64,000 nt of DNA. Origin: Kastovskya adunca ATA6-11-RM4 (GTDB lineage: Bacteria; Cyanobacteriota; Cyanobacteriia; Cyanobacteriales; Coleofasciculaceae). Every line of letters begins with the position of its first letter. The stretch's first letter is position 1. The stretch spans positions 1-64,000 of the forward strand of contig JAHHHJ010000006.1 in the NCBI GenBank assembly GCA_019359445.1. The letters run 5' to 3'. The translations under genes and the position numbers were made by a program. This document shows, piece by piece, positions 35,167 to 43,877 of the stretch. A model generated the notes under the pieces. That model did no database searches, was not told the origin of the DNA, and saw nothing but the letters and a program-made list of their open reading frames with translations.

Positions 35167-36585
35167 ATGAGCGAACAAATTGGCTCCGACTACCGCTTAG
35201 AGCGGGATTCCATGGGAGAAATGAAGCTTCCCAACCACGTCTACTATGGGATTCAAACATTAAGGGCGGTAGAAAACTTTCCGATTAGTGGCATCAAGCC
35301 TTTACCGACTTACGTAGACGCTTGCGTACTGATCAAAAAAGCTACAGCGATCGCTAATGGCGAACTTGGCTGTATTCCTCAAGACATCAGTAATGCCATT
35401 GTTGCTGCTGCTGATGAAATCCTGAAAGGGAAATTTCGTGACCAATTTGTGGTGGATGTCTACCAAGCTGGGGCGGGGACTTCCCACCACATGAATGTCA
35501 ATGAAGTGCTGGCAAATCGAGCGCTGGAAATTTTGGGGGAGGAAAAAGGTAACTATGAGCGGGTTAGCCCCAACGACCACGTTAACTACGGTCAATCCAC
35601 AAATGATGTGATTCCTACGGCGATTAGGATCGGGGCGCTACTGGCGTTAGAACATACGCTTTATCCGGCATTATCGGATGCGATCGCTGCTTTGGACAAT
35701 AAAGCCGACGAATTTCAGGATGTCGTTAAATCTGGGAGAACGCACCTGCAAGACGCTGTCCCCGTGCGCTTGGGTGAGGTTTTTCGGGCGTGGGCGCAAA
35801 TTCTCTGCGACCATATGCAGCGGCTGGAACGCGCGGCTGAGGACTTGTGGCAGTTGGGTTTGGGTGGTAGTGCGGCGGGTACGGGGTTAAACACCCATCC
35901 CCAATACCGGGAACGGGTGGCGCAAATTCTCTCTGGGTTAATTGAGCAACCGTTGCAAGTGGCACCCCACCTAATGGCAGCAATGCAGAGTATGGCTCCC
36001 TTTGTCAGTGTTTCTGGGGCGGTACGGAACCTCGCTCAAGATTGCGTCAAAATTTCCCATGATTTGCGGCTGATGGATTCGGGGCCAAAAACTGGATTAA
36101 AGGAAATTCAACTCCCGCCTGTGCAACCGGGTTCTTCGATCATGCCGGGGAAGTACAATCCCGTGATGGCAGAGATGACCTCAATGGTTTGCTTTCAGGT
36201 GATGGGTTACGATAATGCGATCGCCTTAGCTGCCCAAGCCGGACAACTAGAACTGAATGTGATGATGCCGCTAATTGCCTACAATCTGATTCACAGCATC
36301 GAAATTTTGGGTAATACCATTGCCGCGCTAACCAATCGTTGTATTGAGGGGATCGCTGCCAATCGCGATCGCTGCTATAACTACGCCGAAGGCAGCCTCG
36401 CCCTCGTCACCGCCCTAAACCCTCACATCGGCTACCTCAACGCCGCCGCCGTTGCCAAGGAATCCCTAGAAACGGGTAAATCTCTCCGGCAAATCGTGTT
36501 GGAACGAGGACTAATGGACGAAGCCGCCCTTGCCCAAGTGCTAGACCTGGAAAAAATGAGCGCTCTGCCGACAACAGAAGCTTGA
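35167..36585 (+). CDS. aspA: Aspartate ammonia-lyase (fumarase/aspartase superfamily)
   Basis: 472 residues. The superfamily signature GSSIMPGKYNPVM is at about residues 318-330, with the further conserved segments AGAGTSHHMNVNEVLANRA, NDHVNYGQSTNDV and SGRTHLQDAVPV. The YGIQTLRAVENFP N-terminus and overall pattern fit aspartase better than class II fumarase. It interconverts aspartate with fumarate plus ammonia. ATG 35167 begins MSEQIGSDYR; GTG 35149 is also open. Assignment to aspartase over fumarase rests on motif similarity. Confidence 0.88.
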   Translation: MSEQIGSDYRLERDSMGEMKLPNHVYYGIQTLRAVENFPISGIKPLPTYVDACVLIKKATAIANGELGCIPQDISNAIVAAADEILKGKFRDQFVVDVYQAGAGTSHHMNVNEVLANRALEILGEEKGNYERVSPNDHVNYGQSTNDVIPTAIRIGALLALEHTLYPALSDAIAALDNKADEFQDVVKSGRTHLQDAVPVRLGEVFRAWAQILCDHMQRLERAAEDLWQLGLGGSAAGTGLNTHPQYRERVAQILSGLIEQPLQVAPHLMAAMQSMAPFVSVSGAVRNLAQDCVKISHDLRLMDSGPKTGLKEIQLPPVQPGSSIMPGKYNPVMAEMTSMVCFQVMGYDNAIALAAQAGQLELNVMMPLIAYNLIHSIEILGNTIAALTNRCIEGIAANRDRCYNYAEGSLALVTALNPHIGYLNAAAVAKESLETGKSLRQIVLERGLMDEAALAQVLDLEKMSALPTTEA

Positions 36586-36599
36586 GGAACGTTTTCCTG

Positions 36600-37110
36600 A
36601 CGGGGATGAGGGTGCTCGACATTTTGTGACATCCTCCCACGCTGAATCAAAGATTACAGCGTAGGCTTCCCCACCTCACGATGGAGATTTCCTGGTTATT
36701 TCCCTTCGACTACGCTCAGGGTATTTCACCACTTGCCTAGAGCCGCCTTATGGCTTACTCCCCAACAGACCGATTGCCCAGGCAGTTTCCGTTCCGCACA
36801 GCCCATGCGTACTGATTACCAATCAAAACTTTTGCCGAAAGGAAATAGACCTAGATACTGTGAAGTTTTTACCCAACCACAGCGTCAAGACTATCGCGCT
36901 TAACTTTTCGGGTTGGAACCCCCTAACTTCAGTTTTCAAGGTTCAGACTAGTTTATGCCGTTTGCGCTGTTCACCACGTTTCTACGACGTGTTCGTTTGA
37001 GTCAAGGCAACCGTTAGTTATCCGGTATGTCAACGTTACCACTGATTGAACGTATCGATTTGTTAACTTTAGGGACATCAAGTCCCCTAAAATTAACAAG
37101 GGGGAGTCCA
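36600..37110 (-). mobile_element. Probable IS200/IS605 TnpB-type element remnant (no ORF)
   Basis: A 650-base gap without a credible gene. Read on the minus strand it ends cagcgtgggaggatgtca at 36646-36629, like the right ends of TnpB elements, after a small hairpin (acgctg ... cagcgt). The preceding 350 bases contain several short stems and a phrase, gggggttccaacccgaaaag, that I associate from memory with the 3' non-coding part of cyanobacterial tnpB copies, where the omega RNA is made. At the other side a ttagggac/gtcccctaa hairpin (37068-37089) could be the left end. The tnpB gene itself is gone. The assignment is by pattern only. Confidence 0.45.
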
Positions 37111-37138
37111 TGTATCCACGCGCGAAATCAGAGATTAT

Positions 37139-37175
37139 GGTGGGGGTATTATCGCTCCCCCTACCCCCCTCATTT
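37139..37175. repeat. G/C-run hairpin upstream of the 96-aa gene
   Basis: Runs ggtggggg and ctccccctaccccc flank tattatcg, giving a short imperfect hairpin. It resembles the C/G-run palindromes at 87-205 and 41809. Confidence 0.45.
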
Positions 37176-37237
37176 AGATACAGTAAGCTAAAAACAACTT
37201 ATCCGTCCGCGTCGGTAGATTGGAGGAGATTCTTTCC

Positions 37238-37528
37238 ATGCAAAGCCAAGACAGCGTTATCCAGATGACCTTTCACTACACTGACGGTCAGTCTGAATCG
37301 TTCTATATCTACGATCCCCCAAACATTCACGACACTGCCCAAGAACTGCGGCAAGAAGTACGACACTTTCTCGATAAAAACTGGTGGATTCTTCACTTGC
37401 AGGAAGAAACGGTATACATCAACACCGCCCACGTCCTCAAAGTGGAGGTCAAGCCCGCCATTCCTGAACTGCAAGGTGAAGGGGTATTCTCCAATGCCGA
37501 ACGTATAACGGCTCTGACTCGGAGGTGA
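37238..37528 (+). CDS. Conserved small protein of unknown function
   Basis: 96 residues with mixed alpha/beta character and no membrane segment. A hydrophobic core pattern (VIQMTFHYTDGQSESFYIYD, then WWILHLQEETVYINTAHVLKVEV) suggests a compact beta-sheet fold. A strong ribosome site GGAGGAG (37222-37228) lies nine bases before ATG 37238, which fixes the start against an upstream TTG. No family could be named. Confidence 0.72.
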   Translation: MQSQDSVIQMTFHYTDGQSESFYIYDPPNIHDTAQELRQEVRHFLDKNWWILHLQEETVYINTAHVLKVEVKPAIPELQGEGVFSNAERITALTRR

Positions 37529-37530
37529 GA

Positions 37531-37779
37531 TGAAGGATGAAGGATGAAGGATGAAGTGTGAAGGATGAAGTATGAAAGATGAAGTGTGAAGGATGAAGTA
37601 TGAAAGATGAAGGATGAAAGAGGTTATCGATTCTCCTCATCTCCCTCTCTTCTTTCTAACCTCCGCGTCCTCTGTGTCTGGTGCGGTTTATTAAAACCCT
37701 CATCCCCTCATCCCCCACTCCCTCCCTACTCAGGACTCACCGACTTAGAACTCACCGACTCACCGACTCAGGACTCCGA
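37531..37779. repeat. Composite short-repeat (STRR) element, copy 2
   Basis: Thirteen in-phase heptamers (tgaagga, tgaagtg, tgaagta, tgaaaga) fill 37531-37621. A ggttatcgattctc spacer and C/T-rich DNA follow, then inverted ctcaggactcacc-type heptads (37729-37779) ending right at the start codon of the DUF362 gene. The open frame upstream of that gene runs through this repeat and is not coding. Confidence 0.82.
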
Positions 37780-37782
37780 AAA

Positions 37783-38766
37783 ATGACTATTAAGCAAGCT
37801 TCCGTTAGTTTGATTCGGGCTGACTCCTATGAGCGGCAGCAGTTACGGGAATCTTTGGAAAGGCTGCTGGAACCGTTGGGAGGAATGAAGGCGTTTGTTA
37901 AAGTTGGCGATCGCGTTTTGCTCAAACCCAATCTCCTTACAGGTGGGCGTCCTGGCAAAGAGTGCATTACTCGTCCAGAACTGGTTTACTGCGTTGCTAA
38001 ATTAGTACAAGAAGCAGGCGGGAATCCCTTTCTGGGTGACAGCCCTGCCTTTGGAAGCTGCTACGGTGTTGCCAAAGCTAATGGCTATCTGCCGCTGACA
38101 GAAGAACTAAATTTACCCATCGTTGAATTTCGCGGTCAGCGTTACGAAACCACCAACAGCGACTTCAATCACCTGCGTCTCTGCAAGGAAGCGATGGATG
38201 CGGATGTTGTGATTAATTTGCCGAAAGTTAAGTCCCACGTACAGCTCACTCTCACCTTGGGCGTCAAAAATCTTTTTGGTTGTGTCCCTGGCAAAATGAA
38301 AGCCTGGTGGCACATGGAAGCCGGGAAGGACGCTAACCGCTTTGGGGAAATGCTAGTCGAAACCGCACGGGCGATCGCTCCTAACCTGACTATTATCGAC
38401 GGCATCATTGGTCACGAAGGTAATGGTCCTAGTGGCGGCGAACCTCGTTTTTTGGGCATCCTAGGAGCCTCAGCAGATGTGTTTGCCCTCGACCGCGCCC
38501 TGGTAGATATCCTCAATGTTGATCCCGCTCTTGTCCCCACTGTGGCAGCACAAACCCGGCTAGGGCTAATCTCTGAGTTAGCAAATATCTACTTTCCTCA
38601 CCAACGTCCAGCCGACTTAGTTGTGACTGACTGGAAGCTTCCAGAGGCTTTAATGCCCATTGATTTTGGGATGCCTCGCGTCATCAAGTCCACTTTCAAG
38701 CATCTCTATATCCGGTTTATCAAAGAGCCACTGAAAGTTGATCGACAAAAGATAAATAGCCGCTAG
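37783..38766 (+). CDS. DUF362 domain-containing protein
   Basis: 327 residues. DUF362 features are the LLKPNLLTGGRPGKECITRPELV segment near the N-terminus, then GDSPAFG, VINLPKVKSHVQLTLTLGVKNLFGCVPGKMKAWWH and IIDGIIGHEGNGP. The C-terminal Cys clusters (4Fe-4S) found in some members are absent. Biochemical function is unknown; some family members are described as iron-sulfur or tyrosine-modification related. ATG 37783 is chosen because residues encoded before it come from repeat DNA. Confidence 0.85.
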   Translation: MTIKQASVSLIRADSYERQQLRESLERLLEPLGGMKAFVKVGDRVLLKPNLLTGGRPGKECITRPELVYCVAKLVQEAGGNPFLGDSPAFGSCYGVAKANGYLPLTEELNLPIVEFRGQRYETTNSDFNHLRLCKEAMDADVVINLPKVKSHVQLTLTLGVKNLFGCVPGKMKAWWHMEAGKDANRFGEMLVETARAIAPNLTIIDGIIGHEGNGPSGGEPRFLGILGASADVFALDRALVDILNVDPALVPTVAAQTRLGLISELANIYFPHQRPADLVVTDWKLPEALMPIDFGMPRVIKSTFKHLYIRFIKEPLKVDRQKINSR

Positions 38767-38887
38767 CTGAGGATAAAAGTCGCTACCTTCAAACTCTGGA
38801 CTGTCTTCAATCCTGATTATGTAGGCTTTGCTACGGCATCATAAAAAACCGACAGCGTAAGCTAATGCTACCCTCCGATTGCTAACA

Positions 38888-38916
38888 AACCGCCTTCAGT
38901 CACAAGGCGGTTTTTT
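38888..38916 (+). terminator. Rho-independent terminator after the DUF362 gene
   Basis: A 9-base stem aaccgcctt / aaggcggtt with loop cagtcac is followed by TTTTTT. The remaining gap to 39346 is AT-rich with no recognised feature. Confidence 0.88.
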
Positions 38917-39346
38917 GTGAAAATTATTCAGCCATTCTCATCGCCATTCCGATGCCAGTAGAATTGTTGATCTTTCCCCTATCAGTCACAACGCTACCTT
39001 TGCAACCGAAGCTAATATCAGGCTTTGGGTGGGAAATATGTATCTATCGCGACCAAAATTTAATTTGACGCGGGGCGATCGCTGAATTTGATTAGCGCCA
39101 ATTAGGAACTTTTTATCCTTAATAATTTACCCTTGCAGTTTATTACATCGCTTGTAACCCTAGTCACCTCTACCATCAGGAGTAACTATGAGGCTACTGT
39201 TTCATTCGATTAGTTTCCTTGAGATTGTTTGCTAAACGACAATTAATCCGAAATATATCGCTAAAATATAAAGTATAAGAGGGTTTAAAATTGCCCCCTT
39301 GTACTTAATTACTTCCGATTGCACGAGTTCAATTCTTAACTAATTT

Positions 39347-39532
39347 ATGGAATCTAGTGGCCCGTCTAGCAACTCTTCTGAACCCCCGCCCTATAGGTGG
39401 GCAGAGATTATGGGCACAGTCATTGCTTTGTTGACCCTAACGTTGCCTCCGTTTGTCATCGCTTCTTACTCTTCAAGCACTCGCGTTGACATTTTGCAAC
39501 AAACGACTTACTCGCTTCCCAGGTCGGAATAA
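39347..39532 (+). CDS. Small single-pass membrane protein
   Basis: 61 residues. A short Ser/Pro-rich N-terminus, one hydrophobic helix (about 18-40, WAEIMGTVIALLTLTLPPFVIASY) and a polar tail. The neat membrane-protein pattern and ATG start suggest a real gene, though no family is recognised. It could be a small subunit or assembly factor of a membrane complex. It is isolated between long non-coding stretches. Confidence 0.6.
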   Translation: MESSGPSSNSSEPPPYRWAEIMGTVIALLTLTLPPFVIASYSSSTRVDILQQTTYSLPRSE

Positions 39533-39669
39533 TTGATTTAAAAATAGTTATATAGTCAAAACATGATGGATTGAGTCCTGGAAAGTCAGCCTGAAGCTGT
39601 AAAGTTCTGGGGTATTGTTGCACGTTGTCAGTCCTCAAGAACAGCGCTAGCTTTTAGGTGAAAAAATTT

Positions 39670-39947
39670 GTGGTATCCCGCTACTTTTAGGCGGGGACAA
39701 GTCTGATTGTCTACCTTGGCGGTATAAGCTAATTGCATCTTGGGGTTAGGAGGAGCACAGCTGTACCAATGGCGGCGTTTGGCTAACAGATGCTGAACCA
39801 TTGGCACTCAAGACTGTGTATCCTTATTCCCGTAGAATGCTACACGGGGGAATCACTTCTCCTTTTCGGAGGTGTAGTTCCTGTGGCTGGAAGTCTGACT
39901 TTCACCACACCCGTTTGCTGTATCAATTGCTTAGGAGTTTTAGGTTC
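39670..39947 (+). other. Multi-hairpin leader upstream of ppa
   Basis: The stretch before the pyrophosphatase gene contains at least four short stems: cccgc/gcggg (39677-39695), ccaatgg/ccattgg (39766-39804), attcccgt/acgggggaat (39827-39853) and ctcc/ggag (39862-39874). It could be a structured 5' UTR, or the worn end of an IS200/IS605 element, since the C/G-run hairpin resembles such ends. An in-frame extension of ppa upstream through this region is not credible protein. Confidence 0.35.
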
Positions 39948-40460
39948 TTGGATTTATCACGCATTCCTGCTCAACCCAAACCCGGCTTACTTAATGTTTT
40001 AATCGAAATTCCTGCCGGAAGCAAAAACAAGTACGAGTTTGATAAAGATCTAGAAGCTTTTGCTCTAGATCGCGTCCTGTATTCTTCGGTACAGTACCCC
40101 TACGACTATGGCTTTGTGCCCAACACCTTAGCCGATGATGGCGATCCGCTTGATGGTATGGTATTAATCGATCAGCCAACCTTCCCAGGGTGCGTTATTA
40201 CGGCACGACCAATTGGCATGTTAGAGATGATCGACGGTGGCGATCGCGATGAAAAAATCCTTTGTGTTCCTGACAAAGATCCGCGCTATGCCAACATCAA
40301 GTCTCTTCAAGACATCGCTCAACATCGCTTAGATGAGATTGCAGAATTTTTCAGGAGTTACAAAAACCTGGAAAATAAAGTGACGGAAATTCTCGGTTGG
40401 CAAGACATGAGCAAGGTAACACCTCTCGTGGAAAAGTGCATCGAAGCCGGTAAAAAGTAG
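39948..40460 (+). CDS. ppa: Inorganic pyrophosphatase (soluble, family I)
   Basis: 170 residues, the normal length. Family I signatures are [18 protein letters not shown], the [10 protein letters not shown] segment, and [12 protein letters not shown] with the metal-binding Asp residues. It hydrolyses pyrophosphate to two phosphates and drives biosynthesis; cytoplasmic. The start is TTG at 39948 ([13 protein letters not shown]): it fits the family N-terminus and has AGGAG (39933-39937) ten bases upstream. The frame is open further upstream but the extra residues are foreign to the family. Confidence 0.93.
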   Translation: MDLSRIPAQPKPGLLNVLIEIPAGSKNKYEFDKDLEAFALDRVLYSSVQYPYDYGFVPNTLADDGDPLDGMVLIDQPTFPGCVITARPIGMLEMIDGGDRDEKILCVPDKDPRYANIKSLQDIAQHRLDEIAEFFRSYKNLENKVTEILGWQDMSKVTPLVEKCIEAGKK

Positions 40461-40800
40461 ATAGGGGATAAACCCCAGTATCAACAGCTTCACACCAAAT
40501 CAGGTAGGCGAACACACGTTGCTTTCAGCGACGCGATCGCACTTTCCTGATTTGACTGTGACAGAACTTAATAAGTAGTGAGATTTCTGAGAACGCTAGA
40601 ATGTACTGACTGGACAAAAACCAAAATCTTCCCGACCAGAACAAGACGGCTGGTAAATTCAAAGTAGGGGCAAGTGCGAATTCGTTTGCCAAGCTCGATC
40701 GTTACATACTCAGAGCGCATTTATCTCGTGTGAGTATCATTTAAGAACACTACAACGGTGTGAAGAGTGGCGGGCTTTACAGTCTAACTTGATTATAAAG
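40461..40800. other. Intergenic region between ppa and the MBL-fold gene
   Basis: A 340-base gap. No convincing terminator, repeat or ORF was seen. It contains HIP1 sites (for example near 40540) and should hold the promoter of the MBL-fold gene. Confidence 0.4.
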
Positions 40801-41718
40801 ATGCCAGATATCGATCCAGCCTCGCCAAAGCCAAAAACGTCTCATAGAACAGTCGGTATGGTAAATAGTTCGGCTGCCGATTTTATCGTCCAGTTTTGGG
40901 GGGTTCGAGGGCAGATTTCGGTTCCCGGAAAAGAAACAATCCGCTACGGTGGCAATACTGCCTGTGTGGAAATGCGCCTCGGCAATAAGCGCCTAATCTT
41001 CGATGGTGGTAGTGGTTTGCGAGTGCTAGGCAATCAGTTACTCTCCCAAATGCCAGTCGAAGCTTATGTGTTTTTTACCCATTGCCACTGGGATCGCATT
41101 CAAGGCTTTCCTTTTTTTATTCCTGCGTTCATTCCTGGTAACTGCTTCCACATCTACGGCGCAGAGGCATCTGATGGAGAGTCGATGCAGCAGCGCCTTT
41201 CCCGGCAAATGCTGGGGCCAAATTTCCCCGTTCCCCTCCAGATCATGGCTTCAAAGCTGGAGTTTAACCACATAAATCCTGGCAGCAAGCTAGTCCTAGA
41301 CGATGTAATTATTGAAACCAGTCTTCTCAACTACTCTCAGCGTTCAGTTGGCTATCGTGTCACCTGGCAAGGACACACAGCGGTTTATGCAACAGCGAGT
41401 TGCTGCTGCCGTGATGCCCTTGATCGCAGTTTACGGGACTTAGCCGCTCAAGCTGACCTGCTGATTTTGAATGCCCCTAGCGCGGCGGCAATGACCGAAG
41501 GGAAAGAGTCTTGTTTGCAGCGTTGGCAGGATACCCCTTGGGAAAAATGGGTAGCATCAGCCGCCGCAGCGAATGTCAAGCAGTTTGTTCTCTCTAGTTA
41601 CGATCCCGACTACAACGATGATTTTCTCGACCAGGTAGAGCAGCAAGTGCAGTCAGTCTTTCCTAACAGCGTGCTAGCGCGTGAGGGGATGGTTTTACCT
41701 GTGGGTTACGCCAAGTAG
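40801..41718 (+). CDS. Metallo-beta-lactamase-fold protein with degraded metal site (pseudoenzyme)
   Basis: About 305 residues. The fold is clear (FWGVRGQISVPG, YGGNTACVEMRL, LIFDGGSGLRVLG, FFTHCHWDRIQGFPFF), close to cyanobacterial MBL hydrolases. The usual metal ligands are lost: HxHxDH reads HCHWDR, the YxTDTE region reads YATASCCC, and the late FHHDP reads LSSYDP. The His of the LNHPGG region is also replaced (LNYSQR). Without them hydrolysis is unlikely, so it may be a regulatory or binding pseudoenzyme. ATG 40801 is chosen; TTG 40789 and ATG 40858 are alternatives. Confidence 0.85.
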   Translation: MPDIDPASPKPKTSHRTVGMVNSSAADFIVQFWGVRGQISVPGKETIRYGGNTACVEMRLGNKRLIFDGGSGLRVLGNQLLSQMPVEAYVFFTHCHWDRIQGFPFFIPAFIPGNCFHIYGAEASDGESMQQRLSRQMLGPNFPVPLQIMASKLEFNHINPGSKLVLDDVIIETSLLNYSQRSVGYRVTWQGHTAVYATASCCCRDALDRSLRDLAAQADLLILNAPSAAAMTEGKESCLQRWQDTPWEKWVASAAAANVKQFVLSSYDPDYNDDFLDQVEQQVQSVFPNSVLAREGMVLPVGYAK

Positions 41719-41737
41719 AAAAAGAAAAGAGCAGTCC

Positions 41738-41767
41738 TGTAGAGACGTTGCAGGCACCCTCTCTACA
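41738..41767 (+). terminator. Hairpin after the MBL-fold gene
   Basis: The stem tgtagaga / tctctaca encloses gacgttgc-like sequence and is followed by acttttatacctttt. The GTAGAGACGTTGCA pattern is a common cyanobacterial palindromic repeat. Here it sits 20 bases after the stop codon and could terminate both this gene and the convergent argH. Confidence 0.5.
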
Positions 41768-41880
41768 ACTTTTATACCTTTTCCCTTTTAAGAGACTACC
41801 CATAGCTCCCCCAACCCTTCTTAAAAAAGGGGAGTAAGAAAAGTATCTGTAGCAAGCATTTAGAGAATTGGCATTACTCC

Positions 41881-43263
41881 CTACAAAGAGCGATCGCGTG
41901 CAGCTTCAAGGGCTTGCCTAACTTGGTTAAAGCCTGTACCGCCGTAGCTGTTGCGTGCAGAGACAACTTGGGCGGGGGCGATCGCTTGATAAATATCTTT
42001 TTCAAACGCAGGGTGGAGGGCTTGCCATTCCTCCAAACTTAAATCTTTGAGCAATTTACCTTTAGCAAGGGAGGTTCTAACCACCTTCCCGACAAGATTA
42101 TAGGCATCTCTAAACGGTACTCCTTTGGCGGCTAGGTAGTCTGCCACATCAGTTGCATTGGAAAAGTCTTCCGCCACCGCTTCGGCTAGACGTTCGTGCT
42201 TAAATTCCAGCCCTTCCTGCAGCAAAATTGTCATGGCTTCCAGGCAAGCTTGCACAGTGTTGACACTGTCAAATAACGCTTCTTTGTCCTCTTGCAAATC
42301 CTTGTTATACGCCAGGGGTAGCCCCTTCATCAGTACCAGCATCGCCTGCAAATGACCAAAGACACGCCCCGTTTTTCCTCTTACTAGTTCGGGAATATCA
42401 GGATTTTTCTTTTGGGGCATGATACTAGAACCCGTGGAGCAGCTATCTTTGAGGGTGACAAAGCTAAATTCTTGCGATGCCCAGAGGATGATTTCCTCCG
42501 ATAAGCGGCTGAGGTGAACCATGATCAAGCTGCTAGCACACAAAAACTCAATGGCAAAGTCGCGATCGCTCACACCATCTAAACTGTTGGCATACACGCC
42601 AGTAAACTTTAGTTCCTGCGCCGCGTAGTGCCGATCGATGGGAAAGGTCGTCCCCGCTAACGCACCGCAACCCAAGGGGGAAACATTCACCCGCTGGTAA
42701 ATTTCCCCTAGGCGTTCCCAATCTCGCTGAAGCATTTCCCAGTAAGCCAGGAGATGATGGGCTAAACTGAGTGGCTGTGCCCTTTGCAGGTGAGTGTAAC
42801 CAGGGATCAGCGTTTCCACATTCGCCTCAGCAATGGTCAGCAGAACAGCCTGAAACTCACGCACTCGGCTGCGAATCTGCTCAATTTTGTCGCGCAGGTA
42901 CAACCGGGTATCCGTGCCTACCTGGTCATTACGCGATCGCCCCGTGTGTAGCTTTTTCCCCACATCCCCCGCAATTTCCGTTAGCCGTCGTTCCACCGCA
43001 AAGTGAATATCTTCAGCGTCAATGCCGGGGTTAAACTGTCCGTCTCGGTATTCCTGACGGATTTGTTCTAAGCCTGCAACAATCTGTTCGCCTTCTTCCG
43101 GGGAGATAATGCCCGTATGGGCAAGCATCTTGGCATGGGCAACGGAACCCATCAGGTCATATTCAATCAGTTCAATATCAAAACCGATGCTGGCATTAAA
43201 CCGCGCGATTGCGGGATGCAATGTTGATTCAAACCGCTGACTCCAGGTTTTTTGTTCAGTCAC
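41881..43263 (-). CDS. argH: Argininosuccinate lyase
   Basis: 460 residues, standard length. The fumarase/aspartase superfamily signature [12 protein letters not shown] is at about residue 281, and the family motifs [21 protein letters not shown] and [21 protein letters not shown] are complete. It splits argininosuccinate into arginine and fumarate, the last step of arginine synthesis. The start codon is GTG at 43263. It lies downstream of the DUF502-nusB-ftsY-PP2C block, an order often kept in cyanobacteria, with a repeat element in between. Confidence 0.95.
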   Translation of the reverse strand: MTEQKTWSQRFESTLHPAIARFNASIGFDIELIEYDLMGSVAHAKMLAHTGIISPEEGEQIVAGLEQIRQEYRDGQFNPGIDAEDIHFAVERRLTEIAGDVGKKLHTGRSRNDQVGTDTRLYLRDKIEQIRSRVREFQAVLLTIAEANVETLIPGYTHLQRAQPLSLAHHLLAYWEMLQRDWERLGEIYQRVNVSPLGCGALAGTTFPIDRHYAAQELKFTGVYANSLDGVSDRDFAIEFLCASSLIMVHLSRLSEEIILWASQEFSFVTLKDSCSTGSSIMPQKKNPDIPELVRGKTGRVFGHLQAMLVLMKGLPLAYNKDLQEDKEALFDSVNTVQACLEAMTILLQEGLEFKHERLAEAVAEDFSNATDVADYLAAKGVPFRDAYNLVGKVVRTSLAKGKLLKDLSLEEWQALHPAFEKDIYQAIAPAQVVSARNSYGGTGFNQVRQALEAARDRSL

Positions 43264-43287
43264 TTGAGTTAACTAAAAAGGATGAAG

Positions 43288-43585
43288 GATGAAGAGAGTC
43301 GGTGAGTCGGTGAGTTGATGAGTAGGGAAGAAAGTATGTTCGGCGAAGCCGTTGCCGGAGGCGAGGGTGAAGTATGAAGTATGAAGTATGAAGTATGAAG
43401 GGTGAAGTATGAAGGGTGAAGTATGAAGGAGGTTATCAGTTCTCCCCCGCACCCCCGCACCCCCGCACCCCTGCTCCCCTGCTCCCCTGCTCCCCTGCTC
43501 CCCTGCTCCCCTGCTCCCCTGCTCCCCCGCTCCCCCGCTCCTCCTCTCCCCTACTCAGGACTCAGCACTCAGCACTCAGGACTAA
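43288..43585. repeat. Composite short-repeat (STRR) element, copy 3 (most complete)
   Basis: In order: gtcggtga-type heptads with tgagtaggga (43288-43332), the insert ttcggcgaagccgttgccgg, nine tgaagta/tgaaggg heptads (43368-43430), the spacer ggttatcagttctc, octamers ctcccctg/acccccgc (43442-43552), and inverted heptads actcagg/actcagc (43553-43580). The outer parts are roughly inverted copies of each other (tgagtaggg ... cccctactca), so the unit looks like a palindrome-ended element. It lies between argH and the 79-aa gene. Confidence 0.85.
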
Positions 43586-43589
43586 ATAA

Positions 43590-43829
43590 CTACGACGCGG
43601 TGAGATTCCGCAACATGTAGCCCAGTACTAGACCAATCAGTAACGCCCAAACTTGACCGGACTCGATGAAATTATTAAACGCATCTTGCATCTGTCCTAA
43701 AACATCTGGGTCTTCAATGGCTTGAGCCAAGACCGTTCCCTGGGTCGATAGCGGTGTGGTTGCCAGCCCAAAGGCTTCATAATCGGGGGTTAGGTTAGGT
43801 AATTCGACATTTACTGATTGCATTTCCAT
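43590..43829 (-). CDS. Small membrane protein of unknown function
   Basis: 79 residues. The acidic, Leu/Thr-rich N-terminal part is followed by an amphipathic stretch (DPDVLGQMQDAFNNFIESGQ) and one C-terminal transmembrane helix (VWALLIGLVLGYMLRNLT). It lies between the PP2C-like phosphatase gene (48 bases away) and argH on the same strand. A photosystem or NDH small subunit was considered but no match is evident. ATG 43829 or 43823. Confidence 0.65.
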   Translation of the reverse strand: MEMQSVNVELPNLTPDYEAFGLATTPLSTQGTVLAQAIEDPDVLGQMQDAFNNFIESGQVWALLIGLVLGYMLRNLTAS

Positions 43830-43877
43830 AAAGCTTAAAAACTCGCGTTCCCACGCGTATATTCAGGTTACTGGCGC

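Noticed and set aside
37681-37782. N-terminal extension of the DUF362 protein
   Set aside because: It lies in repeat DNA; the ATG at 37783 fits the family.
39801-39947. N-terminal extension of pyrophosphatase with a CSSCGW motif
   Set aside because: The enzyme family begins at [13 protein letters not shown] and a good ribosome site supports the TTG at 39948; the Cys motif is probably chance.
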